Source: Actinomycetes bacterium
Lineage (GTDB): Bacteria; Actinomycetota; Acidimicrobiia; Acidimicrobiales; Acidimicrobiaceae
Length of the DNA stretch: 13,354 nt
Reading direction: 5' to 3'
Assembly (NCBI GenBank): GCA_021844725.1
Contig: JAKBSX010000023.1
Coordinates: 1-13,354, forward strand
Part shown: positions 7,924-13,354 of the stretch, piece by piece
Numbering within the stretch: position 1 is the stretch's first letter
How the letters are laid out: each line of letters begins with the position of its first letter
Program-made: the position numbers and the translations under genes
Notes under the pieces: model-generated
The model's input: the letters and a program-made list of their open reading frames with translations, nothing else
Databases searched by the model: none
Told to the model about the DNA's origin: nothing

Positions 7924-8654
7924 ACCGCCTGTGCCGCATTTAGCCTATCTTGATACAAAAGTTGGTGAGACCTGGTCAACTCTATGTCTTCAATTTCAGG
8001 TATCGGACCAACTACTGATGAAATAACTAAATCACATAACTTTGGATTGCGTGCAAAGGCTGGTCCGTGCATATAGGTGCCTATAGCCTTACCCTCTATT
8101 GCTCCATCCACCTTTGGATCCGATCCGAAATTATTTCCTTTACCAACCAACACTGTCCCAAGCGGAGAGCCATTCGCAAGCACCTCGGTGACGCTTTGAT
8201 GATTCTCGTATCCAGACAGGATTGGCAGGTGCAACTCCTGGAGTGGGGATACCAGCAGTTCACCAACGCTTCTAGGCCCTAGGTGCCGGTGAGTTTCAAC
8301 TCTGAACAACCCTAAGCCACTCAGCTTCCTGCCATTGGAAGCTGGAAACGAGTTACCTAATATCTGGAAACCGGCACAGACAGCAAATATTGCCGCTCCC
8401 CGATCTATTGCCCGGGAAAGAGGAGATTCAATAGCCAATAAGTCAGAGGCACGTGCCTGGGGCCCATCCTCTCCCCCACCGATAAGGTAAAAATCTCCGT
8501 CTGAAGGAATGTGAACGCCGGGATTAATCTCTACAAAGTCAACTTTGAATCCTCTTAGCTCCAGGCGCTTTGCCAAAATAACAGTATTCCCGGAATCACC
8601 ATAGGTTCCCAGCAATTCTGGAAAAACTGATATTACTCTGCATCCTTCGCTCAT
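7908..8654 (-). CDS. gatD: Lipid II isoglutaminyl synthase, glutamine amidotransferase subunit GatD
   Basis: This 248-residue class-I glutamine amidotransferase is related to CobB/CobQ amidotransferases. It supplies ammonia from glutamine to MurT, which amidates the D-Glu of the peptidoglycan stem peptide to D-isoglutamine. The nucleophile elbow FAVCAGFQILG gives Cys93 and GTYMHGPAFARNP gives the catalytic His196; both sit near the positions of staphylococcal GatD (Cys94, His189). The early GTYGDSGN and IGGGEDGPQ blocks are typical of GatD. ATG at 8654 overlaps the murT stop (ATGA) and has a GGAAG SD nine bases upstream. Its last residues (VKRRT) and stop are encoded by the stem of the aconitase terminator. 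Confidence 0.92.
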   Translation of the reverse strand: MSEGCRVISVFPELLGTYGDSGNTVILAKRLELRGFKVDFVEINPGVHIPSDGDFYLIGGGEDGPQARASDLLAIESPLSRAIDRGAAIFAVCAGFQILGNSFPASNGRKLSGLGLFRVETHRHLGPRSVGELLVSPLQELHLPILSGYENHQSVTEVLANGSPLGTVLVGKGNNFGSDPKVDGAIEGKAIGTYMHGPAFARNPKLCDLVISSVVGPIPEIEDIELTRSHQLLYQDRLNAAQAVKRRT

Positions 8655-9922
8655 TGTGAAAATCTTCCTACCAATTGACGGAGTTGAGGAAGAAACTTCG
8701 TGTCATTGCCTTCAATCATGCGTCGAAGATCTTGAAACGAAGTGTAATTGCCAACGAAAGATACCTCCCCATGACTGCAAAGTCCGACCGCCTCCAGTGG
8801 ATCCTTAGCCAACCTATGATCAATTCCGGCGTATCTGAGTCTCACTGAGAGATCATAAGCCCTCTCTCCGGAAGCTATAACCTCTTTACCCTTTAGCATT
8901 TCGAATGGTACGTCCCAAAGCCAAGATGGATCCTTTCCGTCAGCAATTCGAGAATTTATCCCAACCACCACCGACCTGTCAGCACCGATCATGTCAAATA
9001 CCTCGAGCCAACCAGCCGGGTTTTTAGTCAGCAACATCCGCACTTGATGCCCAGTGATAGAAATGCGTCTGTAACGTCCAGCGACTTCGTCGACTTTGGA
9101 CATTCGTACAGCTGCATCTTCGAGATCCACGCCGGCTTGCAAGCACACCCCCAGTGCAACTGCAGCGTTGGCGACATTACACCTACCCGGCAGCTGCATG
9201 TCTAGCTCAATCCTTCTGTCGTCAATTTCAACAAAGTTTTGAACCAGGGAAATTCTTGGATCAGGCCTCCTGAATCCACAGTCACATAACCAATCATCGG
9301 CTGAGAACCTGATCTCCGCACCACAGTTTGGACAAGACCTGGCATCAAACTTGAAATTGAGTCCAGCTGCCACCCAAATCACATCGCTTGCCTTCTCTGC
9401 AGAAAATACAATCAATGGATCGTCGCAATTGGCAACCACAGAAATATTGGGTGAACCTGCCAGATAGTTGCGCCATTTAATAGACGTCATTCTGGTTTCA
9501 GAAACTCGATCCAGTTGGTCTCTTGAGAGGTTTAAAAGAGCGACTACCTTAGGGGAAAGTGCTTGACCAATCGAGGGTAGATACGATTCATCGACTTCAA
9601 ACAGACCAATTTCGTCACCAGAGTGACGTGAACTCCGCTGAGCAAGAGAAAACGCTATCCCCTCTCTCATATTCGCACCGGTAACATTCGAAACTACGCT
9701 ATACCTCGCCTGCAAGCCCGCCTTAGCGAGTGCAGTTGTAGTAGTCTTAGCATTTGTTCCAGACACAAGGATGACCCGAAGGCCTTCAGATAACTCATTA
9801 ATGGCGTTTGGTGCAATTCCAAGTAGGATCCTGCCAGGCAGCGTGGCACCTTCACCCAGCCCAAGCCGTCTAAGTAAAAACGACACAGAAAGCGATATCC
9901 GGACAGCAAATCTAATTCTCAT
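8651..9922 (-). CDS. murT: Lipid II isoglutaminyl synthase, Mur-ligase-like subunit MurT
   Basis: MurT binds lipid II and ATP and uses ammonia from GatD to amidate D-glutamate at the inner face of the membrane. The sequence has the Mur ligase ATP loop SGTNAKTTTT (residues 54-63 from this start), central-domain FEVDES and NLSRDQLDR blocks, and a four-Cys ribbon (CPNC with CDC, residues 197, 200, 213 and 215) typical of MurT. The C-terminal DUF1727 domain has LLTKNPAGW, WLWDVPFE (Asp337) and GNYTSFQDLR. I prefer the ATG at 9922 because actinobacterial homologues begin like MRIRFAVR just before the RRLG/PGR block. A GTG at 9973 would add 17 residues. Neither start has a good SD. The stop overlaps the gatD start, as expected for an obligate complex. 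It is divergent from the lysR gene. Confidence 0.92.
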   Translation of the reverse strand: MRIRFAVRISLSVSFLLRRLGLGEGATLPGRILLGIAPNAINELSEGLRVILVSGTNAKTTTTALAKAGLQARYSVVSNVTGANMREGIAFSLAQRSSRHSGDEIGLFEVDESYLPSIGQALSPKVVALLNLSRDQLDRVSETRMTSIKWRNYLAGSPNISVVANCDDPLIVFSAEKASDVIWVAAGLNFKFDARSCPNCGAEIRFSADDWLCDCGFRRPDPRISLVQNFVEIDDRRIELDMQLPGRCNVANAAVALGVCLQAGVDLEDAAVRMSKVDEVAGRYRRISITGHQVRMLLTKNPAGWLEVFDMIGADRSVVVGINSRIADGKDPSWLWDVPFEMLKGKEVIASGERAYDLSVRLRYAGIDHRLAKDPLEAVGLCSHGEVSFVGNYTSFQDLRRMIEGNDTKFLPQLRQLVGRFSQ

Positions 9923-10056
9923 TGAATCGTACTTAATTCTCACTATCGAGCATCCTATGAGATATCCGGGCACCTTGGGCTGGTTATCGGTTGCAATAAC
10001 TTATCTATGTAATTGCCAGCTGATGTTGGTGAAAAGATAAACCGAGTTAAAATAGG

Positions 10057-10085
10057 AAGGAGCTGGCGGGGGGAGCCAACTCCTT
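10057..10085 (-). other. Hairpin in the murT upstream region (possible leader structure or attenuator)
   Basis: The arms AAGGAGCTGGC (10057-10067) and GCCAACTCCTT (10075-10085) form an 11-bp stem around a seven-base loop. Read on the plus strand there is one C-A mismatch. Read on the minus strand the same position is a G-U wobble, so the full stem pairs only in a minus-strand RNA, where TATTTTAA follows. It therefore probably belongs to the murT leader. Whether it terminates or only folds is open. Confidence 0.4.
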
Positions 10086-10141
10086 CATCAAGGCAAGGTA
10101 CGGAGGGGGGGTCCGAAACCTGCAATTCCATTATTGCCTGG

Positions 10142-10182
10142 ATTTTGTCATCAGCGACACTAATTGGCAAGATACCTACTAT
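10142..10182. promoter_or_regulatory. Overlapping divergent promoters of murT-gatD and lysR with a TGTC-N6-GACA dyad
   Basis: Minus strand: TTGCCA (10170-10165) and CAAAAT (10147-10142) with a 17-base spacer, predicting a start near 10135 and a leader of about 210 bases to murT. Plus strand: GCGACA (10154-10159) and TACTAT (10177-10182), also 17 apart, predicting a start near 10189, two bases before the lysR ATG. The inverted repeat TGTC-N6-GACA (10146-10159) lies between and partly within both. LysR-type regulators often bind dyads in such divergent regions. The boxes are moderate matches only. Confidence 0.4.
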
Positions 10183-10190
10183 CTATTTAA

Positions 10191-11126
10191 ATGATGGATA
10201 TAAAACAACTAAAAGCACTAACCGCACTGGAAGAATACGGCGGATTCTCCCGGGCGGCTGCAGCGTTAGAAACAGTCCAGTCCAATATATCAACACATAT
10301 TTCCAAACTGGAAAGTGAGTTAGAAACGATTCTGGTCGACCGAAGAACAGGTCAGCTCACCATTGAAGGCACGGCTGTCTCATCCAGGGCAAGAATTATT
10401 CTCAGTGAAATCGAGTACATTCAGTCAGATCTTTTTGCTCTCAAACATGACGTCCGGGGCAGTGTGCGAATGGGAATGATCGGTACAACGGCAAGATGGC
10501 TAATTCCGCCCCTGCTTACAGAATTGAAACGGAGACACCCCCATCTTCATCTCGAACTTGCCGAAGGTACAACCACCTCACTGGAGGCACGCCTCCAAAA
10601 TGGAACCTTGGATCTGGCACTAGTCAACCAGCCAAACTATTCAGAAGAATTTGCCTTTAGGACGTTGTTTGAAGAAGAATATATGCTGGTTCTGGAGTCG
10701 ACCAATCCCCTTGCGTCTCAGGAAAGCGTGACCATTTCCGACCTTGATCAAATGGAGCTGATCCTGCCTCCAAAGGGAATCGTATTTCGAGACATGCTCG
10801 ACACCTTGGCTAAACGGCACAAAGTGCAATTTTCAATAGTGGCAGAGGTGGATGGAATCAGATTAATTTCATCAATGGCCTTTGACGGATACGCACCAGC
10901 CATCATTCCGGCCACCGCTGTCCCCCATAACTTGAGGCAAGATTGGGTTGCAATTCCGGTAAGAGACTTACCAAATCGAAAAATAGGAATTTCCAAAAGG
11001 AAAAGAGCTTTAGATTCGGCACCAACGGTCGCTCTGTTATCACTTCTGAACGAAATCTTTAGTGAGACTAGACCAAAGAACTTCCTGGTTCCGGAGGGAA
11101 TACATAAACTAGCAAAGGAGGTTTAG
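10191..11126 (+). CDS. LysR-family transcriptional regulator
   Basis: This 311-residue protein has the LysR layout: an N-terminal winged helix-turn-helix (residues ~3-61: DIKQLKALTALEEYGGFSRA, then QSNISTHISKLE) and a two-lobed periplasmic-binding-like effector domain (~90-292), opening with GSVRMGMIGTTARWLIPPL. LysR regulators usually activate a divergent or nearby operon in response to a small ligand. Here the divergent neighbour is murT-gatD, and an SDR lies downstream. The effector is not predictable from the sequence. Two adjacent ATGs (10191 and 10194) are possible starts. No SD is present and the candidate promoter predicts an almost leaderless mRNA. The last codons contain AAAGGAGG (11114-11121), which looks like the ribosome site of a small downstream ORF. 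Confidence 0.9.
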   Translation: MMDIKQLKALTALEEYGGFSRAAAALETVQSNISTHISKLESELETILVDRRTGQLTIEGTAVSSRARIILSEIEYIQSDLFALKHDVRGSVRMGMIGTTARWLIPPLLTELKRRHPHLHLELAEGTTTSLEARLQNGTLDLALVNQPNYSEEFAFRTLFEEEYMLVLESTNPLASQESVTISDLDQMELILPPKGIVFRDMLDTLAKRHKVQFSIVAEVDGIRLISSMAFDGYAPAIIPATAVPHNLRQDWVAIPVRDLPNRKIGISKRKRALDSAPTVALLSLLNEIFSETRPKNFLVPEGIHKLAKEV

Positions 11127-11127
11127 C

Positions 11128-11247
11128 GTGATTGAGAAGCCGGGGAAAAACAACGCTCCAACGTATCGTACCAACATCCCGACAACCCTGATGCTATTCT
11201 ATACTTACCAATTAGTAACATCGGTAGGCAGAAAGGTCAGGTTGTGA
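11128..11247 (+). CDS. Possible small ORF (39 codons) bridging lysR and the SDR gene
   Basis: A GTG one base after the lysR stop is preceded by AAAGGAGG (11114-11121) at a six-base spacing, the strongest SD in the window. The frame stays open for 39 codons and its TGA overlaps the GTG of the next gene (GTGA, 11244-11247). Front and back junctions are therefore both what translational coupling would look like. The peptide begins MIEKPGKNNAPTYR, has a short hydrophobic middle (LMLFYTYQLV, too short to call a membrane helix) and ends basic (GRKVRL). I recognise no family. A candidate promoter and operator for the SDR lie inside it, so it could be an accident of intergenic sequence. Confidence 0.35.
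   Translation: MIEKPGKNNAPTYRTNIPTTLMLFYTYQLVTSVGRKVRL
11200..11218 (+). promoter_or_regulatory. Candidate -10 and operator upstream of the SDR gene
   Basis: TATACT (11200-11205) is a five-of-six -10 box; no good -35 is visible. It is directly overlapped by TTAC-CAATTA-GTAA (11205-11218), an inverted repeat symmetrical at 12 of 14 positions and of the size bound by TetR- or MarR-type repressors. The predicted transcript would start near 11212 and carry the SD AAAGG (11232-11236), seven bases before the GTG. The binding protein is unknown. Confidence 0.4.
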
Positions 11248-12158
11248 GCAAACTCTGTGAAGGACGAATCGTGATCGTTACAGGTGCAGGAAGAGGAATC
11301 GGAAGGGCTCATGCACTTGAATTTGCCAAACACGGTGCAAAGGTGGTGGTAAACGACCTTGGGTCTGAAGTAGACGGAACTGGCTCATCGCAAGGTCCCG
11401 CCGGAGAAGTAGTCGACCTGATACGTTCTGCCGGAGGCGAAGCAGTCGCTAACGGCGACGACGTCTCTGACTGGCAAGGAGCCCAGAATGTGATAAACAC
11501 AGCGATCTCCACCTTCGGGGGATTGGACGTAGTTGTCAACAATGCTGGAATTCTCAGGGATCGCATGCTGGTGAATATGACCGATGTCGAATGGGATTCT
11601 GTTATCAGAGTCCATCTCCGTGGAACCTTCGCAATGACGAGGTGGGCTGCCAACTATTGGCGTGAGACCTCAAAAGCTGGGCAAAGCAACGATGCTCGTG
11701 TTATAAATACCGCATCTGCATCAGGTATATATGGCAACGTCGGACAGACTAACTATGGAGCCGCTAAAGCTGGAATTGCATCGTTTACCATCATCGCATC
11801 TCAAGAGCTGGCCCGTTATGGAGTCACGGTAAATGCAATTGCACCCGCAGCACTAACCAGGATGACAGAATCACTTAGCTCTCTTGGATTTGGCACTAAA
11901 GATGACAGTCCCGACCAATTTGACCCCCTAGCTCCTGAAAATATATCCCCCTTGGTGGTGTGGCTGGGGTCAGAAAAATCCAGGGAAATCACAGGCAGGG
12001 TATTCGATATTGTCGGCGGTCATATTGACGTAGCCGAAGGGTGGCATGCTGGACCCTCAGTAGACCGGGACAGTCGCTGGGAAGCTGACGAACTTAGCGA
12101 AATTATCCCAACTTTAGTGTCAAAAAGCCGTCCCAATGCCAACATGATGGGACAGTAG
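11244..12158 (+). CDS. SDR family dehydrogenase, Hsd4A / MFE-2-type 3-hydroxyacyl-CoA dehydrogenase-like
   Basis: This 304-residue classical-type short-chain dehydrogenase has TGAGRGIG (13-20) for the nucleotide, Asp38 in VVNDLG suggesting NAD preference, NNAG (99-102), and a catalytic Ser158, Tyr171, Lys175 triad (YGAAK). The insert after the second strand (SEVDGTGSSQGPAGEV), GDDVSDW, ILRDRMLVNM and the HLRGTF block match the group containing the dehydrogenase domain of peroxisomal multifunctional enzyme 2 and mycobacterial Hsd4A (the steroid/fatty acyl-CoA beta-oxidation 3-hydroxyacyl-CoA dehydrogenase). It probably oxidises a (3R)-hydroxyacyl-CoA or a related substrate. It is longer than FabG (~245) because of the insert and a C-terminal tail (~260-304). 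The start is GTG 11244, preceded by AAAGG. Exact substrate not determined. Confidence 0.88.
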   Translation: MSKLCEGRIVIVTGAGRGIGRAHALEFAKHGAKVVVNDLGSEVDGTGSSQGPAGEVVDLIRSAGGEAVANGDDVSDWQGAQNVINTAISTFGGLDVVVNNAGILRDRMLVNMTDVEWDSVIRVHLRGTFAMTRWAANYWRETSKAGQSNDARVINTASASGIYGNVGQTNYGAAKAGIASFTIIASQELARYGVTVNAIAPAALTRMTESLSSLGFGTKDDSPDQFDPLAPENISPLVVWLGSEKSREITGRVFDIVGGHIDVAEGWHAGPSVDRDSRWEADELSEIIPTLVSKSRPNANMMGQ

Positions 12159-12259
12159 GATAATAAGGATAAATCTCGAGTGATTAAATCTATCCCTAAA
12201 AACAGCTGCTTGTTTTACCCGGAGGAGAACTCAGGAGATATTATTACTAAACTAACAAA

Positions 12260-12886
12260 ATGCCCATCGAATCCGAACACTTAACTTTTAGCACAATAGA
12301 ACGAGAAATGACCGAACTGTTTGCCCTAGTCGGTGATGGATTCGCAGGAGCAACAGACGCTCTACTTTCAGGAGATAAAGCTGCCGCAAAAACTCTTATT
12401 GAGCGAGACCGCCTTATTGATACTCTTTATCGTCAGCTTCTCAGCACCGCGCAAACGATGCTTAAAGAGCACCGTCTCTCTTCTTACGACATCAACTATC
12501 TAATAACAGTTTTACGCCTGATTCCCGAACTTGAACGAAGCGGCGACCTTGCAGAACATATTGCGCAGCGGGCCCTCATTGAAATTGGGCAAGAGATGAC
12601 CCCGCGCAGCCGGGGCATAGTGCAACAGATGGGAGACATCGGTACCCAGATGTGGAGAATGGCAACAGATGCTTTTTGTGATAAAGATTTAGAAGCAGCC
12701 ACCACTCTCGATAACCTGGACGATGATCTTGACGAGCTTCACCTTTCTCTAATAACAGAAATTGTCGCCGGGACTATGCCAATTTCGGTAATTATCGAAA
12801 CTGCAATGGTGGCCAGGTTTTATGAAAGATTTGGTGATCATGCAGTCAACATCGCCAGAGCCTGTGGGCAATTCAGCCAGCGCTGA
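12260..12886 (+). CDS. phoU: PhoU-family phosphate signalling regulator
   Basis: This 208-residue all-helical protein contains two PhoU repeats, each with the metal-binding signature: ELERSGDLAEHIA (Glu90 to Ile101) and YERFGDHAVNIA (188-199, with Glu189, Asp193 and Asn197). PhoU links the PstSCAB phosphate transporter to the PhoR/PhoB-type sensor and represses the Pho response when phosphate is plentiful. No pst or pho genes are next to it in this window, so it is an orphan here. The ATG is fixed by an in-frame TAA at 12248-12250. The nearest SD-like runs (GGAGGAG at 12221-12227 and AGGAG at 12233-12237) are too far upstream. A TAAACT box (12248-12253) would place transcription exactly at the ATG, so the mRNA may be leaderless, although no -35 is visible. 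Confidence 0.9.
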   Translation: MPIESEHLTFSTIEREMTELFALVGDGFAGATDALLSGDKAAAKTLIERDRLIDTLYRQLLSTAQTMLKEHRLSSYDINYLITVLRLIPELERSGDLAEHIAQRALIEIGQEMTPRSRGIVQQMGDIGTQMWRMATDAFCDKDLEAATTLDNLDDDLDELHLSLITEIVAGTMPISVIIETAMVARFYERFGDHAVNIARACGQFSQR

Positions 12887-13001
12887 ACTGTATTATATGT
12901 TATTTCAACTGTTAACTACGATTAAATAATTACCCAGTCGTATTAGGCAAAGACGCTCCCATATGATGAGATTTAACTAATGACCGAAATAATCCCGCAA
13001 G

Positions 13002-13022
13002 CCCCCGGATTTATCCGTGGGG
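13002..13022 (+). repeat. IS608-like transposase-recognition hairpin with bulged T
   Basis: CCCC-CGGA (13002-13009) pairs with TCCG and GGGG (13014-13017 and 13019-13022) around a TTTA loop, leaving T13018 unpaired in mid-stem. The flanking AAG on the 5' foot, the T-rich loop and the bulged T are the landmarks of the imperfect palindromes bound by Y1 transposases of the IS608 type. The downstream position of tnpB fits a left end. Confidence 0.65.
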
Positions 13023-13033
13023 TCAAGGGCGAG

Positions 13034-13065
13034 TCCTGGCAAAGCCAGGATGTAACACCCAGGAA
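13034..13065 (+). promoter_or_regulatory. tnpB: tnpB leader hairpin and ribosome binding site with alternative pairing
   Basis: TCCTGGC (13034-13040) and GCCAGGA (13044-13050) form a perfect 7-bp stem with an AAA loop. The ribosome site of tnpB, in CCCAGGAA (13058-13065), contains a second copy of CCAGGA, so the 5' arm can pair instead with 13059-13064 and hide it. AGGAA lies 13 bases before the ATG at 13079, which is a loose spacing. Confidence 0.45.
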
Positions 13066-13078
13066 TTAAGATAACTAT

Positions 13079-13354
13079 ATGAGTATCGGACAGAGATTGT
13101 ACCCAAACCGAGAGAACGAAGTGGTCTTAGTCCGCCACTGCTCTGATTCCCGGTTTGTCTACAATCTGGGTCTAGAACAGAGAAACTTCTTGCCTAAGCA
13201 AAGTGCTCAAAAGATCACCTATATCACCCAGGCCAGAGAACTGGTGCAAGCCCGCAAGTCATTCTCCTGGTTGGCTGAAGGCTCATCCGTAGTTCAACAG
13301 GCTGCCCTGAGAGATCTAGATCTAGCCTTTAGAAATTGGTGGAAGAACCCAAGA
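13079..13354 (+). CDS. tnpB: TnpB (OrfB) RNA-guided nuclease of an IS200/IS605 element, N-terminal fragment
   Basis: The first 92 codons are present and the frame runs off the window. Residues ~6-35 (QRLYPNRENEVVLVRH, then RFVYNLGLEQRN) are the OrfB/IS605 N-terminal helix-turn-helix pattern. ITYITQARELVQARKSFSWL and QQAALRDLDLAFRNWW continue the usual TnpB start. The RuvC catalytic Asp and Glu and the zinc ribbon would lie beyond the edge. TnpB proteins are omega-RNA-guided DNA nucleases that help keep the element in the genome; the guide RNA is normally made from the 3' end of the gene, so it is not visible here. The start is ATG 13079, behind a two-hairpin leader. Confidence 0.85.
   Translation, partial: MSIGQRLYPNRENEVVLVRHCSDSRFVYNLGLEQRNFLPKQSAQKITYITQARELVQARKSFSWLAEGSSVVQQAALRDLDLAFRNWWKNPR

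Larger units (their letters stand above)
12970..13354 (+). mobile_element. Left end of an IS200/IS605-type (IS1341-like) insertion element, cut by the window edge
   Basis: Two hairpins followed by a truncated tnpB start, all within 385 bases after phoU, look like the left end of a tnpB-carrying IS200/IS605 element. No tnpA is seen between the hairpin and tnpB, as in the IS1341-like group whose members rely on TnpA elsewhere, but a tnpA could lie outside the window. The exact left boundary is not visible; TTTAA at 12972-12976 is one candidate flanking target. The insertion lies in the intergenic region downstream of phoU and does not break it. Confidence 0.65.

Noticed and set aside
10057..10085. 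Plus-strand terminator at the lysR upstream hairpin
   Set aside because: On the plus strand the stem has a mismatch, no T tract follows, and no plus-strand gene precedes it.
9955..10170. Minus-strand ORF of 71 codons between murT and lysR
   Set aside because: It overlaps the murT start and the promoter region, has no ribosome site and shows no recognisable protein pattern.
12159..12259. Pho box upstream of phoU
   Set aside because: No convincing direct repeat of the known Pho box type was found.
12180..12284. GTG-started 34-codon upstream ORF overlapping the phoU start
   Set aside because: The ribosome site is weak, the peptide has no recognisable feature, and it overlaps phoU in another frame; chance is more likely.
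13002..13078. HEARO-type RNA upstream of an IscB gene
   Set aside because: The following protein is TnpB-like at its N-terminus, and the first hairpin is better explained as an IS608-like transposase site.
1..13354. tRNA, rRNA and CRISPR arrays
   Set aside because: No cloverleaf with T-loop consensus, no rRNA-like stretch and no regularly spaced repeat was seen by eye; a covariance search was not possible.

Overview
The window looks like a chromosomal segment of an actinobacterium. The evidence is a MurT/GatD lipid II amidation pair (known from Gram-positive lineages), an Hsd4A-like SDR, and a fatty-acyl-reductase/HAD-IB fusion. Base composition is close to balanced rather than high-GC, and several genes seem to lack a Shine-Dalgarno (SD) sequence. 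A moderate-GC lineage such as an Acidimicrobiia relative is my guess, not a demonstrated assignment.

Layout. Positions 1-4767 (+) hold a tightly packed cassette: the 3' part of a reductase/HAD-IB fusion, a zinc-type MDR dehydrogenase, a divergent LarA-like (DUF2088) protein and a PlsC-type acyltransferase. The first three genes overlap by ATGA. The cassette looks like a pathway that reduces an acyl thioester, interconverts alcohol or hydroxy-acid intermediates, and acylates a product, but the product is unknown. Facing it at 4783 is a GntR/HutC regulator (-), divergent from a mitochondrial-type aconitase (5578-7860, +). The two genes share an 80-bp intergenic region with face-to-face -10 elements and a palindrome. 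The aconitase terminator stem overlaps the end of gatD.

Positions 7908-9922 (-) hold murT-gatD, overlapping by ATGA, which amidates lipid II. It is divergent from a LysR-type regulator (10191-11126, +), with overlapping candidate promoters around a TGTC-N6-GACA dyad. A possible 39-codon ORF with a near-ideal SD links lysR to an Hsd4A/MFE-2-like SDR (11244-12158). An orphan phoU follows (12260-12886). The right edge (about 12970-13354) is the left end of an IS200/IS605-type element: an IS608-like hairpin with a bulged T, a second hairpin, then the first 92 codons of tnpB, cut by the window edge.

The best leads are the uncharacterised lipid-type cassette with its atypical LarA and HAD active sites, the regulator whose homology extends upstream of its first ATG into a leaderless AUA-start context, the possible coupled small ORF, and the alternative RNA pairing that could hide the tnpB ribosome site. 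No tRNA, rRNA or CRISPR array was found, and no gene-free stretch exceeds 300 bases.
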